This document shows positions 17,814 to 28,000 of a stretch of 64,000 bases of DNA, piece after piece; position 1 is the stretch's first letter; every line of letters starts with the position of its first letter. Under the pieces are notes generated by a model. It made no database searches and was not told where the DNA came from. It worked only from the letters and a program-made list of their open reading frames with translations. Both the position numbers and the translations under genes were made by a program. Source of the stretch: Pseudomonas yamanorum (GTDB taxonomy: Bacteria > Pseudomonadota > Gammaproteobacteria > Pseudomonadales > Pseudomonadaceae); assembly GCF_013386765.1 (NCBI RefSeq), contig NZ_JACARE010000053.1, forward strand, positions 1 through 64,000, written 5' to 3'.

Positions 17814-18414
17814 GTCGAGTTCCTCACAGGCTTGACCGGCTTGTGCCAGTTCTAAGTGTTGTAATGCATCGCGCCGCCGGGAAGTTAATTCCTGTCAGCG
17901 GTGACAGGAATAGAAACTAGCCCGAGTTTTTCGAATGAGCAAGAATATTTTTTATAAGCTTATATCTGTATTAACTTGTTGAATTTAAACGATAAAAAAT
18001 AAAAATCACCAAAATGTAGCGGCCTCTCACCATTTTGACGCACTTGACAGGTTCCCAATATGAGCAACATTTCTTATTGCAAATCAGACGCTTGAGACAT
18101 GCCTCTTGACGGGGGCAGGAAATAAAAATAATTGTGTTGCACCAGATTGAGTCCTGATGGTTCGGACAACTTCTGCGTTATTTGGCCTGAGTAACGCTGA
18201 AAGTAACGAAGGGCTTTTCGGTCGAGACAATAAAGCTGATAAACATCAGCGAGTTATATAAGCGGTGCGGGCAGGGCGACGGTTTACGGCACGGTTATTG
18301 AGTGCGGTGGCGGTTGGCCGGGTCCCGGATGTCATGTTGTCAACGAGGTACTCCGGCCATCCTGTGCGTGTCACGGGATGAGCAAAAATAATTCGAAAAA
18401 ACCGTGGAGCGGCC
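17814..18414. promoter_or_regulatory. Divergent intergenic region between hydA and the NCS1 permease gene
   Basis: About 600 bp without a supported gene, AT-rich around 17940-18010. It must carry the promoters for both directions. A possible sigma-70 -35 element TTGACA is at 18049-18054, but the matching -10 is poor. The clearest element is the palindrome at 17889-17910. No RNA gene is recognisable. Confidence 0.6.
17889..17910. promoter_or_regulatory. Perfect palindrome, candidate operator
   Basis: Arms TTCCTGTCA and TGACAGGAA (9 bp, no mismatch) flank GCGG, 76-97 bp upstream of the hydA start. The size and symmetry suit a TetR-type dimer site. A similar half-site, TTGACAGGTT, recurs near 18049. 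Assignment to the regulator at 12796 is inference. Confidence 0.5.
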
Positions 18415-19902
18415 ATGCAACAGAACAGATCGCAAGTCATTGAGCGCAACGGCCTGTACGAACTCGACGCCGGCCCCGACGTCCTCGACAGCCCCCGCTA
18501 CAACCACGACATGGCACCGACCAAGGTGCGCGAACGCACCTGGAACAAGTGGCACATCACCGCGCTGTGGATCGGCATGTCGGTGTGCGTGCCGACCTAC
18601 ACCCTGGGTGGCGTGCTCACCGCGTACTTCGGGTTGTCGGTGGGCGAGGCGCTGATGGCGATCTTGCTGGCCAATATCGTGGTGCTGGTCCCGCTGACCC
18701 TCAACGCTTTCCCCGGCACCAAGTACGGCATTCCGTTCCCGGTGTTGCTGCGCTCGTCCTTCGGCGTGCTGGGTTCCAACGTGCCATGCCTGATCCGTGC
18801 CCTGGTGGCGTGCGGCTGGTTTGGTATCCAGACGATGTTTGGCGGCCTGGCCATTCACCTGTTCCTGGGTTCGATTTTCGAAGGCTGGAAATCCCTCGGT
18901 GGCACCGGTGAAGTGATCGGTTTCATGATCTTCTGGACGCTGAACCTGTGGGTGGTATTGCGCGGCGCCGAATCGATCAAATGGCTGGAAACCCTGTCGG
19001 CACCGTTGCTGGTGGCGGTGGGTATCGGGCTGCTGGTGTGGGCATTGCCGAATGTCTCGCTGACCGAGCTGATGGCGATCCCGCCCAAACGCCCCGAGGG
19101 CGCAAGCCTTACCGGCTACTTCATGGCGGGCCTCACGGCGATGGTAGGTTTCTGGGCCACCTTGTCGTTGAACATTCCCGACTTCAGCCGCTACGCCAAG
19201 AGCCAGAAAGACCAGATCCTCGGGCAGATTTTCGGCCTGCCGCTGACCATGTTCCTGTTCGCCGCCCTCGGCGTGATCATGACCGCCGCCTCGGTAAAAC
19301 TGGTGGGCGTCAGCGTCTCCGACCCGGTGACCCTGATCGGCCATATCCAGAGCCCGGTGTGGGTGGCCGTGGCCATGGCGCTGATCATCATCGCCACCTT
19401 GTCCACCAACACCGCGGCGAACATCGTCTCGCCCACCAACGACTTCCAGAACATCGCGCCCAAGCTGATCAACCGCACCACGGCGGTGGTGTTGACCGGT
19501 CTGGTAGGCCTTGCATTGATGGCCCATGAATTGCTGAAAAAGCTCGGGCTGATCATCTCGGACGTGAGCCTGGAGACCGTCTATTCCAACTGGCTGCTGG
19601 GTTACTCAAGCCTGCTGGGGCCGATTGCCGGGATCATGGTGGTGGACTATTTCATCATCAAGAAACAGCAACTGGACCTTGCCGGGTTGTACCGCGATGA
19701 CGTTTACCCGGCGTGGAACTGGCATGGCTTCCTCGCGTTTGGGGTGCCGGTGGTGCTGACATTGCTGTCCCTGGGTAGTGATGCATTCAGCTGGTTCTAC
19801 AGCTATGGCTGGTTCACCGGCTCGGCGTTGGGCGGGTTGTTGTATTACGCCCTGTGCATGAAGCGCGGCGCCCGCGTAGTCGCCGTAAAGACACCTTTGT
19901 GA
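18415..19902 (+). CDS. NCS1-family nucleobase:cation symporter
   Basis: A 495-residue permease with about 12 membrane segments, beginning after a polar 45-residue N-terminus. NCS1 family blocks are GTKYGIPFPVLLRSSFGVLGSN near residue 100, the nucleobase-site region IRALVACGWFGIQT, and NIPDFSRYAKSQKDQILGQ near residue 260. GGAG is 5 bp from the ATG. It is placed with pyrimidine catabolism genes, so it probably imports uracil, thymine, or a hydantoin-like precursor. It is transcribed divergently from hydA. Confidence 0.92.
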   Translation: MQQNRSQVIERNGLYELDAGPDVLDSPRYNHDMAPTKVRERTWNKWHITALWIGMSVCVPTYTLGGVLTAYFGLSVGEALMAILLANIVVLVPLTLNAFPGTKYGIPFPVLLRSSFGVLGSNVPCLIRALVACGWFGIQTMFGGLAIHLFLGSIFEGWKSLGGTGEVIGFMIFWTLNLWVVLRGAESIKWLETLSAPLLVAVGIGLLVWALPNVSLTELMAIPPKRPEGASLTGYFMAGLTAMVGFWATLSLNIPDFSRYAKSQKDQILGQIFGLPLTMFLFAALGVIMTAASVKLVGVSVSDPVTLIGHIQSPVWVAVAMALIIIATLSTNTAANIVSPTNDFQNIAPKLINRTTAVVLTGLVGLALMAHELLKKLGLIISDVSLETVYSNWLLGYSSLLGPIAGIMVVDYFIIKKQQLDLAGLYRDDVYPAWNWHGFLAFGVPVVLTLLSLGSDAFSWFYSYGWFTGSALGGLLYYALCMKRGARVVAVKTPL

Positions 19903-19912
19903 ACACGGTCAA

Positions 19913-19999
19913 TGTGGGAGCTGGCTTGCCTGCGATGGCATCGACCCGGTGCAACTGAAAGACCGCGTCGCCCGCATCGCAGGCAAGCCAGCTCCCACA
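19913..19999. repeat. Inverted REP pair
   Basis: TGTGGGAGCTGGCTTGCCTG faces a copy ending GCCAGCTCCCACA. It lies between the permease gene and the ureidopropionase gene, which are probably still co-transcribed. Confidence 0.85.
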
Positions 20000-20045
20000 G
20001 TTAACCGAGTCGATTCATATAAAAAAGTAGCCTGAGGAGATCCCC

Positions 20046-21329
20046 ATGAACGCTGCCGTAGACGTTCTGCAATCCACCCATCAGCACATCAACCGCGACC
20101 GTTTGTGGCTGTCCCTGATGGAACTCGCCAAGCTCGGCGCTACGCCCAAGGGCGGCGTGTGCCGCCTGGCCCTCACCGACCTCGACCGCCAGGCCCGCGA
20201 CCTGTTTGTGAGGTGGTGCGAGGAGGCCGGCTGCACCGTGACCATCGATGGCGTGGGCAATATCTTCGCCCGCCGGCCGGGGCGCAATCCCAAGCTACCG
20301 CCGGTGATGACCGGCAGCCATATCGACACCCAGCCAACCGGCGGCAAGTTTGATGGCTGTTTTGGTGTGCTGGCAGGCGTTGAGGTGTTGCGAACCCTCA
20401 ATGACCTGAAAGTGGAAACCGAAGCGCCGCTGGAAGTGGTGGTGTGGACCAACGAAGAAGGCTCGCGCTTTGCGCCCTGCATGATGGGCTCCGGCGTGTT
20501 TGCCGAGAAATTTACCCTGGCAGATACACTGGCCAAGACCGACGCCGACGGCGTGACGGTAGGCGATGCGCTGAACGCCATTGGCTACGCCGGCTCCCGC
20601 CCGGTGAGCGGGCACAAGGTGGGCGCGTATTTCGAGGCGCATATCGAGCAAGGTCCGATTCTTGAGGATGAAAAGAAAACCATCGGCGTGGTGCTGGGCG
20701 CCCTTGGGCAGAAATGGTTCGACCTGAAACTGCGCGGGGTTGAGGCACATGCGGGACCGACGCCAATGCACTTGCGCAAGGATGCCCTGGTGGGCGCTGC
20801 TGCCGTGGTGGCTGCGGTTAACGCCGCTGCGTTGGGCCATCAGCCACACGCCTGTGGCACCGTCGGTTGCCTGCAAGCGTATCCGGGCTCACGCAACGTG
20901 ATTCCCGGCGAAGTGCGCATGACCCTGGACTTCCGTCATCTGGAACCGGCGCGGCTGGACTCGATGATTGCGCAGGTAAGCAAAGTGATCGACGAGACCT
21001 GCGCCAAGCACGGCCTCACGTTCGAGATGACACCCACCGCTGACTTCCCGCCGTTGTACTTCGACAAAGGCTGCGTGGATGCCGTGCGGGATGCGGCCAA
21101 TGGCTTGGGCCTGTCGAACATGGACATTGTGAGCGGGGCAGGGCATGACGCGATTTTCGTCGCGGAACTGGGGCCGGCGGGGATGATCTTTGTGCCGTGT
21201 GAGGGTGGTATCAGCCATAACGAAATCGAGAACGCCGCGCCGGATGATCTGGCGGCGGGGTGTGCGGTGTTGTTGCGCGCGATGGTGGCGGCATCACAGG
21301 CGATTGCCAGCGGCAAGCTCGCCGCCTGA
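20046..21329 (+). CDS. pydC: Beta-ureidopropionase / N-carbamoyl amino acid amidohydrolase (M20 family)
   Basis: A 427-residue di-metal hydrolase of the AmaB/HyuC type. Metal and substrate motifs occur in order: GSHIDTQPTGGKFDG near residue 95, TNEEGSRF near residue 138, EAHIEQGPILE near residue 200, LDFRH and GAGHDAIF. EGGISHNEIE lies near the C-terminus. It cleaves N-carbamoyl-beta-alanine or N-carbamoyl-beta-aminoisobutyrate to the beta-amino acid, CO2 and NH3, the third step after PreAT and HydA. GAGGAG lies 8 bp before the ATG. Confidence 0.9.
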   Translation: MNAAVDVLQSTHQHINRDRLWLSLMELAKLGATPKGGVCRLALTDLDRQARDLFVRWCEEAGCTVTIDGVGNIFARRPGRNPKLPPVMTGSHIDTQPTGGKFDGCFGVLAGVEVLRTLNDLKVETEAPLEVVVWTNEEGSRFAPCMMGSGVFAEKFTLADTLAKTDADGVTVGDALNAIGYAGSRPVSGHKVGAYFEAHIEQGPILEDEKKTIGVVLGALGQKWFDLKLRGVEAHAGPTPMHLRKDALVGAAAVVAAVNAAALGHQPHACGTVGCLQAYPGSRNVIPGEVRMTLDFRHLEPARLDSMIAQVSKVIDETCAKHGLTFEMTPTADFPPLYFDKGCVDAVRDAANGLGLSNMDIVSGAGHDAIFVAELGPAGMIFVPCEGGISHNEIENAAPDDLAAGCAVLLRAMVAASQAIASGKLAA

Positions 21330-21354
21330 GCCATCCGGCTTCACTCCTCTCAAC

Positions 21355-21445
21355 TGTGGGAGCCGGGCTTGCCCGCGATAGCAGTGTTTCAGACACAGTA
21401 GCGGTGCCTGACACTCCGTCATCGCGGGCAAGCCCGGCTCCCACA
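21355..21445. repeat. Inverted REP pair, GCCGGGCTTGCCCGCGAT variant
   Basis: TGTGGGAGCCGGGCTTGCCC faces a copy ending GGCTCCCACA. This variant differs from the GCTGGCTTGCCTGC class elsewhere in the window. Confidence 0.85.
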
Positions 21446-21454
21446 GTTAAAAGG

Positions 21455-21739
21455 TCAGCTCACGGCTACCGTCACACCCACCACCCGATCTACAAGCAAT
21501 TGCACGCCTTCCACATTGAAGGTGGCAGCTGTACGCGGAGTGAGAAAACCAAGACCCCAGGAGCTTGGCCACGCCGAAGCGTGCCCGCGCACAGCCGCCA
21601 TAACAGCGAGCACAGAAAAAGCGCCTGCACTGTATACGGCGGGCGCTTTTGCGCCAATGGAGTCATTCGGATTTCTCACGTCCGGTCGCTGAATTGGCAG
21701 CGACCGACGAAGACTAGTGGGCCCCGTTCCGACCAGCAA
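21455..21739 (-). CDS. Small hypothetical protein, Ash-like repeat ORF
   Basis: About 94 residues, Ala/Val/Ser-rich, with the block AGAFSVLAVMAAVRGHASAWP. I recall similar short proteins scattered through Pseudomonas genomes and phages, but cannot assign a function. No ATG exists in the open frame: TTG at 21739 is the only usual start, so it may be a remnant. The gene contains its own hairpin (21617-21650), with GCGCC and GGCGC arms ending in runs of T. Codons look less biased than in neighbouring genes. Confidence 0.35.
   Translation of the reverse strand: MLVGTGPTSLRRSLPIQRPDVRNPNDSIGAKAPAVYSAGAFSVLAVMAAVRGHASAWPSSWGLGFLTPRTAATFNVEGVQLLVDRVVGVTVAVS
21617..21650. terminator. Terminator-like hairpin inside the small ORF
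   Basis: AAAAGCGCC and GGCGCTTTT arms, extended by a further wobble-containing 3 bp, flank a loop around TGTATACG. T-runs are present on both strands, so it could stop transcription either way. Confidence 0.45.
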
Positions 21740-21938
21740 TCCGAAAGAAACGTAGGAAATATGTCGTTTCGAGGGTGCGTTGTAAGGTGTGTCCTGCTCT
21801 TTTGTAAGACATCTCTTTTGTTCCTTGATCTCTCATCGTCCCGGCCTTTCAGTGTTAGGTTCCGCCACGCGAGTATCTAAGTGCGGGGAAATCGCTCGAT
21901 GAGCGTCGACCAATATTGGATCAAGGAAGGAATCAGGT

Positions 21939-22391
21939 ATGCCAGGTTCAGGAACTACTAGAAAGTCGGTTTACTCCGTTGTCACTACGATCTTGCTGGC
22001 GCTGTGCCTGGTGTATATCGGCGGTGAATGGCTGCTTTCTCCGGGGCGCCCGCAATTGACAGAGGTTGTGCTGCGACTGCCACTTGGCGGTGACGGGGCC
22101 GTTTATGGCGTCAAGGATGATCGTGGAGGTGCAACTGTTCCGTTCAGCTATCGATATTACGTTTACCGCAACCTGGAGGACGATAGTGAAATATTGGCTG
22201 CGTTGAGAGATGCCAGTCCATTTCTCGTTACGAGTGACGCAGCGGCAAAGATTGATGTTCAGGGCGCTGCGATTACTGTGTCCGTGGCGGGAGAGGTATC
22301 TGACTATCACAGCAGTACGCTGTATCGACATGCCAATGGCAGTGATTACACCGTGGTGAGTGTTTTTTTGAATAGTCGGCCGGAAGGCTGA
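21939..22391 (+). CDS. Hypothetical membrane-anchored protein
   Basis: A 150-residue protein I do not recognise. Residues 10-31 form one membrane anchor (VYSVVTTILLALCLVYIGGEWLL). The rest is a soluble domain rich in beta-type sequence, with YRYYVYRNLEDDSEI in the middle. There is no lipobox and no obvious catalytic motif. AAGGAAGGAATC lies upstream of the ATG. Codon use is less G+C-biased than in the flanking genes, as for the adjacent small ORF. It is isolated, with no same-strand partner nearby. Confidence 0.6.
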   Translation: MPGSGTTRKSVYSVVTTILLALCLVYIGGEWLLSPGRPQLTEVVLRLPLGGDGAVYGVKDDRGGATVPFSYRYYVYRNLEDDSEILAALRDASPFLVTSDAAAKIDVQGAAITVSVAGEVSDYHSSTLYRHANGSDYTVVSVFLNSRPEG

Positions 22392-22434
22392 AATGGGCGG
22401 TGGCTCAGTCTAGATATGTTTGACTGATCCACCG

Positions 22435-22460
22435 TCATCGCAGGCAAGCCAGCTCCCACA
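22435..22460. repeat. Single REP sequence
   Basis: TCATCGCAGGCAAGCCAGCTC to CCCACA, unpaired, at the converging ends of the small membrane-protein gene and the outer-membrane factor gene. Confidence 0.75.
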
Positions 22461-22489
22461 TTTGATCCAGGGTGGGCTCGAGACTTGTA

Positions 22490-23908
22490 TCAGGCGTCGG
22501 GCTTCCAGCCGCCGCCCAGCGCCGTCACCAACCCCACACTCGCCTGCAACTGCCGCGTCTGCACTGCCTGCAAAGTCCTCTGCGCCTGCAACGCCGCCGT
22601 CTGCGCTGTCACCACATCCAGGTAACTCACCGCACCCGCCTGATAACTGTTCATCGCCAGCGCCTGCGTGTGCTCGGCGGCGTTCGCGGCGGCCTGTTCG
22701 TCCATCGCTTCCTGCTGCAAATCACGCAGTTGTCCAAGGTTATCTTCCACCTCACGCACCGCCCGCAAAACCTGGCTGCGGTAATGCGCCGAAGCCTCTT
22801 CAAACTCGGCCTTGGCCTGGCGCTCATTGGCGCTCAACCGCCCGCCATCGAAGATCGGCAGGTTGACCAACGGCCCCAGCGCCCAATACCGATTGGCCGC
22901 CGAGAACAGGTTGCCGACGCCTTGGGTCTGCCCGCCAATCAACCCGGTCAAGCTGAAGTCCGGGTACCACGCGGCCTTCGCCACACCGATATTCGCGTTG
23001 GCTGCAAACACCCGTCGCTCCGCCGCCGCAATATCCGGGCGACGTTGCAGCAGGTGGCTGGGCAGCTGTTGCGGAATCCCTGGCAACGCGATCAATTGTT
23101 TGCTCGGCGGCAGTTGGAATTCGCTGGCGGACACGCCCACCAGTTCACCAATCGCATGCTCGGTAAGGTTGCGCTGACCGCGTACATCATCCAGCTGCGC
23201 CTCGGCTTCAGCCAGTTGGTTCTGCGCGCGGGTCAGGTCGAGTTCCGAGGCGATCTGCCCTTCATACCGGCTGCGGGTCAGTTGCAATGCCTGGCCAAAA
23301 TCATCCAGGGAACTGCTGAGAATCCGGCTCTGGGCATCCAGCCCGTTGAGCTGTACGTACAGCGTCGCCAGCTGATGCTGCAGGCTCAGGCGTGCCACCG
23401 CCAAATCGTCCCCGGAGGCTTGCGCCTGGGCGTCACCCGCTGCCACCTGGTTGCGGATTTTGCCCCACAGGTCCAGATCAAAACTCAGGGCAAAACCGGC
23501 CGTGTTGCTGTTGTACACCGAAGGCTGGGTATCACCCCGCAGTGGCCGGCTGTCCGATTGCCGCTGGCGCAACGGCTGTGCACTGGCGGTGATCTGCGGG
23601 AACAACCCGGCATGCAGCTGGCTGGCATAGGCCTGGGACGCATCGAAATGCGCCAGCGCCGCCGCCAGGTCCGGGTTGGCCTTGAGCAGTTGTTCCTGCA
23701 GGTCATCCAGGCGCTGGTCCTGATACAGCTGCCACCACTTCGGCGCCAGTTGGTCGGACGGCTGTGCGCTGTGCCACGGGCCGTCGCTGGTCTGTTCGCG
23801 GTACTTGGTAGGCAGGTCGATGGTCGGCGCCTTGTAGGTGGGCGCCAGCGAGCAACCGTGCAGTGCCACCAATACCAAGGCCGCGAGGGGTTTAAGCCTT
23901 GGGCGCAT
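22490..23908 (-). CDS. RND efflux outer-membrane factor (OprM/NodT family lipoprotein)
   Basis: A 472-residue outer-membrane channel. The lipobox LHGC near residue 18 follows a short signal peptide, and the next residues SLAPTYKAPT match the OprM start. Two repeated coiled-coil halves are visible, each with a long Ala/Gln-rich heptad region (about 90-220 and 300-430), and LTRAQNQLAEAEAQL and VGLVTALGGGW near the end. The ATG at 23908 has GGAGG 5 bp upstream; it overlaps the adaptor gene by 17 bp. It is the last gene of the tripartite pump operon. Confidence 0.9.
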   Translation of the reverse strand: MRPRLKPLAALVLVALHGCSLAPTYKAPTIDLPTKYREQTSDGPWHSAQPSDQLAPKWWQLYQDQRLDDLQEQLLKANPDLAAALAHFDASQAYASQLHAGLFPQITASAQPLRQRQSDSRPLRGDTQPSVYNSNTAGFALSFDLDLWGKIRNQVAAGDAQAQASGDDLAVARLSLQHQLATLYVQLNGLDAQSRILSSSLDDFGQALQLTRSRYEGQIASELDLTRAQNQLAEAEAQLDDVRGQRNLTEHAIGELVGVSASEFQLPPSKQLIALPGIPQQLPSHLLQRRPDIAAAERRVFAANANIGVAKAAWYPDFSLTGLIGGQTQGVGNLFSAANRYWALGPLVNLPIFDGGRLSANERQAKAEFEEASAHYRSQVLRAVREVEDNLGQLRDLQQEAMDEQAAANAAEHTQALAMNSYQAGAVSYLDVVTAQTAALQAQRTLQAVQTRQLQASVGLVTALGGGWKPDA

Positions 23909-25058
23909 GGGCACCTCCGGCGTCGGCCATTTGCACGGCGTCGCCTTCGCGCAGGGCGTCGGGCGGGTTGTCGACCACGCGGTCGGCGGGTTTCAGGCCC
24001 TGGTCGATCACCAGGCGTTCGCCGAGATCGAGGCCGATGTGGATGTCTTGCAGGTGCACGTGGTTCTTCGCATCCAGGACCGCGACCTGGGTGCCTTGGG
24101 CCCGGAAGATCAGGGCGCTGGCCGGGATGCTGACGCCGTGGGTGTCCGCCGGAATCGCCAGGGTGGCTTCGGCGTAGTCGCCGGGCAGCAACTTGCCGTC
24201 GGGATTGTCGGCCACGAACTGCGCGAGCAGGGTGCCGGAGCGGCGGTCGATGGCGGTGGAGTCGCCCATCAGTTTGGCGCTGAAGTGTTCGCCGGGATGC
24301 TCGGGCACCGTCAGTTGGGCGGCCAGCCCCGGATGAATCACCGCTGCATAGTTCTGCGGCACTGGCACGTAGAGGCGCAGTTGGTGGGTGTCGGCGATGT
24401 CGAACAGTTCCGGATCGCTGTCGCTGTCGGCCTTGATCAACTGTCCGATGTCGGTGTTGCGCGCGGTGATCACACCGGCGAACGGTGCGCGGATGGTCTT
24501 GTAGTCTTCCAGCGCCGAGAGCCGCGCATAGTCGGCCTCGGCGGCCTGGGCGTTGGCCTTGGCGGCCAGGGCGTTGGAGGTTTTTTCATCGGCCTCCTGG
24601 CGCGATACCGAATGGCTGTCCAGCAGGTTTTTCCAGCGGGTGGCGGTGGTTTCCGCCAGGCGTGCGTTGGCCTGTTCCTGGACCATGCGGGCGTGGGTTT
24701 GCGCCACTTGCTGGTCGAGGTCAGGGCTGTCGATCTCGGCCAGGATCTGCCCGGCCTTGACCTGGCTGCCGATGTCGACTTTCCAGTCTTTCAGATAACC
24801 GCTGACCCGCGCATGAATCGGTGCCTTGCTCCAGGCTTCCAGGTGCGCGGGCAGGCGCAGGGTGTCGCCGGCTGCGTTCTGTTTTGGCTGGAATACCAGC
24901 ACTTGCGGCACAGCGGCGGTTTCGGTCCAGGCAGTGACGGATTTTTCATGCATCGTACGGGCGTGCAGGCCGTTGGCGACCAACAGGGCGGCCAGTGTCA
25001 GGCCGCCGACACCCATGAGCATCAGACGCTTGCGCGAGGGTTTGTGATCAGACGACAT
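23892..25058 (-). CDS. RND efflux periplasmic adaptor (membrane-fusion protein)
   Basis: A 388-residue adaptor with one N-terminal membrane segment (about residues 14-32), no lipobox, a lipoyl domain (VSGYLKDWKVDIGSQVKAGQILAEIDSPDL near residue 80), a hairpin coiled coil at about 105-175 and the second lipoyl half (IRAPFAGVITARNTDIGQL). The chosen ATG at 25058 lies inside the 3' end of the permease gene (11-bp overlap), giving tight coupling. The open frame further upstream lies entirely in the permease gene and is not used. Confidence 0.9.
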   Translation of the reverse strand: MSSDHKPSRKRLMLMGVGGLTLAALLVANGLHARTMHEKSVTAWTETAAVPQVLVFQPKQNAAGDTLRLPAHLEAWSKAPIHARVSGYLKDWKVDIGSQVKAGQILAEIDSPDLDQQVAQTHARMVQEQANARLAETTATRWKNLLDSHSVSRQEADEKTSNALAAKANAQAAEADYARLSALEDYKTIRAPFAGVITARNTDIGQLIKADSDSDPELFDIADTHQLRLYVPVPQNYAAVIHPGLAAQLTVPEHPGEHFSAKLMGDSTAIDRRSGTLLAQFVADNPDGKLLPGDYAEATLAIPADTHGVSIPASALIFRAQGTQVAVLDAKNHVHLQDIHIGLDLGERLVIDQGLKPADRVVDNPPDALREGDAVQMADAGGAHAPKA

Positions 25059-28000
25059 GTGGGGTTTCTCCAGCAGCAGCGCGAGTAGGGTGACGACCGT
25101 GGACCAGGCTGAAGACCACGGGTACAAACAGCAAAGTGGCAGTGGTGGCAAGGATCAGGCCGCCGATCACGGCACGGCCCAGCGGCGCGTTTTGTTCTTC
25201 GGACAAGGCCAGCGGCAACATGCCGATGATCATCGCCAGGGCGGTCATGCACACCGGGCGGAAGCGGGTGTAGCCGGCTTCCAGTGCGGCCTTGAGGGCA
25301 TCGCCGTGTTCGGCCAGGCGCTCTCGGCAGAAGCTCACCACCAGGATCGAGTTGGCGGTGGCCACGCCCATACAGAGGATGGCCCCCGTGAGTGCCGGCA
25401 CCGATAACGAGGTGCCGCTGAGGAACAGCATCCACACGATGCCCGCCAGGGCCGCCGGGAGCGCGGTGATAATCACGAACGGGTCGGTCCACGACTGGAA
25501 GTTGACCACGATCAGCAGGTAGATCAGCACCACCGCGCCGAGCAGGCCGAAGCTCAAGCCGTTGAACGCTTCATGCAGCGCATCGATCTGCCCGTGCAGG
25601 CTGATGGTCGCGCCTTTGGGGCGCATCGGGGCCATGTCATTCAGCACCTTTTGCACGTCGCTGGCGACGCCGCCGAGGTCGCGGCCTTGCACGTTGGCGT
25701 ACAGGTCCAGGGTCGGTTCGATGTTGTAGTGGGTCACCACCGCCGGGCTTTGCACGCGGGAGATGGTCGCCACGCCGCCGAGGATCTGCGACTGGCCATC
25801 GGCACCGGTCACCGGCAGCGCTTCCAGGGACGGCAGGCTGTCGAGACGGTATTGCGGGGTTGCAGCCACGATCGAATACGACACGCCGTTGGCCGGGTTG
25901 AGCCAGAAGGTCGGCGCGGTTTGCGAGCTGCCGGCCAGGGACGCGACCATGCTGTTGGTCACGTCACGCTCGGTGATGCCCAGGCCGTTGGCGCGCATCC
26001 GGTCCACGTTGACTTGCAGCGACGGGTAGCCGGTGGACTGCTGGATACGCAGGTCGGCGATGCCCGGTATGTGTTTCAGGCGACGTTCCAGTTCGATGGC
26101 GTAGGCGCGGTTTTCTTCATCGCTGCGCCCGGAGATTTTCACGTCCAGCGGCGCCGGTGAACCGAAGTTGAGGATCTGGCTGCTGATGTCGGCCGGCAGG
26201 AACGCGAACTGGCTGCCGGGGAAACTTTCCGGCAGGGCTTCACGCAGTTTTTTCACGTAGTCGGCGGTGGGCGCATGGTCTTTTTTCAGGGTGACCTGGA
26301 TATCGCCGTCCTGTGGGCCGATGGTGCCGCTGCTGCTGTAGGCCATGTCGATGCCGCTCAGCGGGATGCCGATGTTGTCGACGATGGTGTCCAGCTCGTC
26401 TGCCGGCACAATCTCGCGAATCCGCGCTTCAATCCGGTCAAACGCCGCCGCGCTTTCTTCAATCCGCGTGCCCAATGGCAAGCGTACGTGCAGCGCCATG
26501 GCGCCTGCGTCGGTGGCCGGAAAGAAGTCCTGGCCCAGGCTTGGCAGCAGCAGGAACGAGGCCAGGATGCACGCCAGGAAGCCCACGATGAAACGCTTGC
26601 GCGCACCCAGGGCCAGGGTCAGCAGGCCGTGGTAAACGTCCCGCACGTTGGAGAAGTGACGCTCGAAACCCTGCTGGAAATTCAGTACCGATTGCAGCAC
26701 GGCATTGCGCTGGGGTTTGTGCTGGTCGCCCTCGTGGTGGTTGATGAATTCATCTTCCGGGTGATGACCTTCGCCTCGCTCCGGCACGTGCGGCTTGAGC
26801 AGGAACATTGCCAGGGTCGGCACCAGGGTGCGCGAAAGGATGAACGAGCTGGCCATGGCGAAAATCACCGCCAACGCCATCGGGCGGAACAGGTAGCCGG
26901 CGATACCTTGCAGCATGAACATCGGCACAAACACGATGCAGATGCACAGCAGGGACACGAACGCCGGGCCTACGATTTGCTTGGCGCCGTCGAGGATCGC
27001 GTCCTTCACCGCCTTGCCTTGTTCCAGGTGCCAGTTGATGTTCTCGATGGTCACTGTGGCGTCGTCCACCAGGATCCCCACCGCCAACGCCAGCCCGCCG
27101 AGGGTCATGACATTGAGGGTTTGCCCGGTGGCTGCCAGCAGCGCGATGGCCGACAGCACCGCCAGGGGAATCGAGGCGGCAATGATGATGGTCGAGCGCC
27201 AGCTGCCGAGGAACAGCAGGATCATCGCACTGGTCAGCAGGGCCGCAATGATGCCTTCCTGGGCCACGCTGCCCACCGACTGTTTGACGAACACCGAGGC
27301 GTCGCCCAGCAGCGAGGTCTTCAGCGAAGGCGGCAGGGTTTCATTGATGCGCGGCAGCATCTGGCGGATGCCGTCGATGATCGACAGGGTGGAGATGCTG
27401 CCGTTTTTCAAGGCCGGCATCAGCACTGCACGGTGGCCGTCGACGCGCACGATGTTGGTCTGCGGCGGCGAGCCGTCACGCACGTGGGCCACCTGGCCGA
27501 TGGTGATGATCGCACCGTCGACCGTCTTGATCGGCAGGTCGTTGAGCTCATCAATCGCCTTGGGGCTGTTGTTGAGCAAAATCGTGTATTCGTTGGGGCC
27601 GAGTTTGGCGGTACCCACGGGGATGATCTGGTTCTGCAAGGCCAGCGCGTTGCCCACGTCTTGCGCCGACAGGCCTTTGGCGGCCAGCGCCTGCGGGTCA
27701 AGGTCGAGGGTGATCTGGCGTTGCTTGCCGCCCATTGGCGTGGGCATGGCCAGGCCGGGCAGGGCGCTCAAAGGCAGGCGGATATTGTTCTGCACCAGGT
27801 CGCGGATCTTCGCTTCCGACAGGCTGGGGCTGGAGAACGCCATCTGCAGGATCGGCACCGTGGAGGCGCTGTAGTTGAGGATCAGCGGTGGGGTGATGCC
27901 CGGTGGCATCTGCTTGAGCACGGTTTGTGACACCGCTGTTACCTGGGCGTTGGCGGTGCGGATATCCACGCCGGGCTGGAAGAAAATCTTCACGATGCCC

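Noticed and set aside
17814..18414. Sigma-54 promoter in the hydA/NCS1 gap
   Set aside because: No TGGCAC-N5-TTGC match on either strand at a suitable place.
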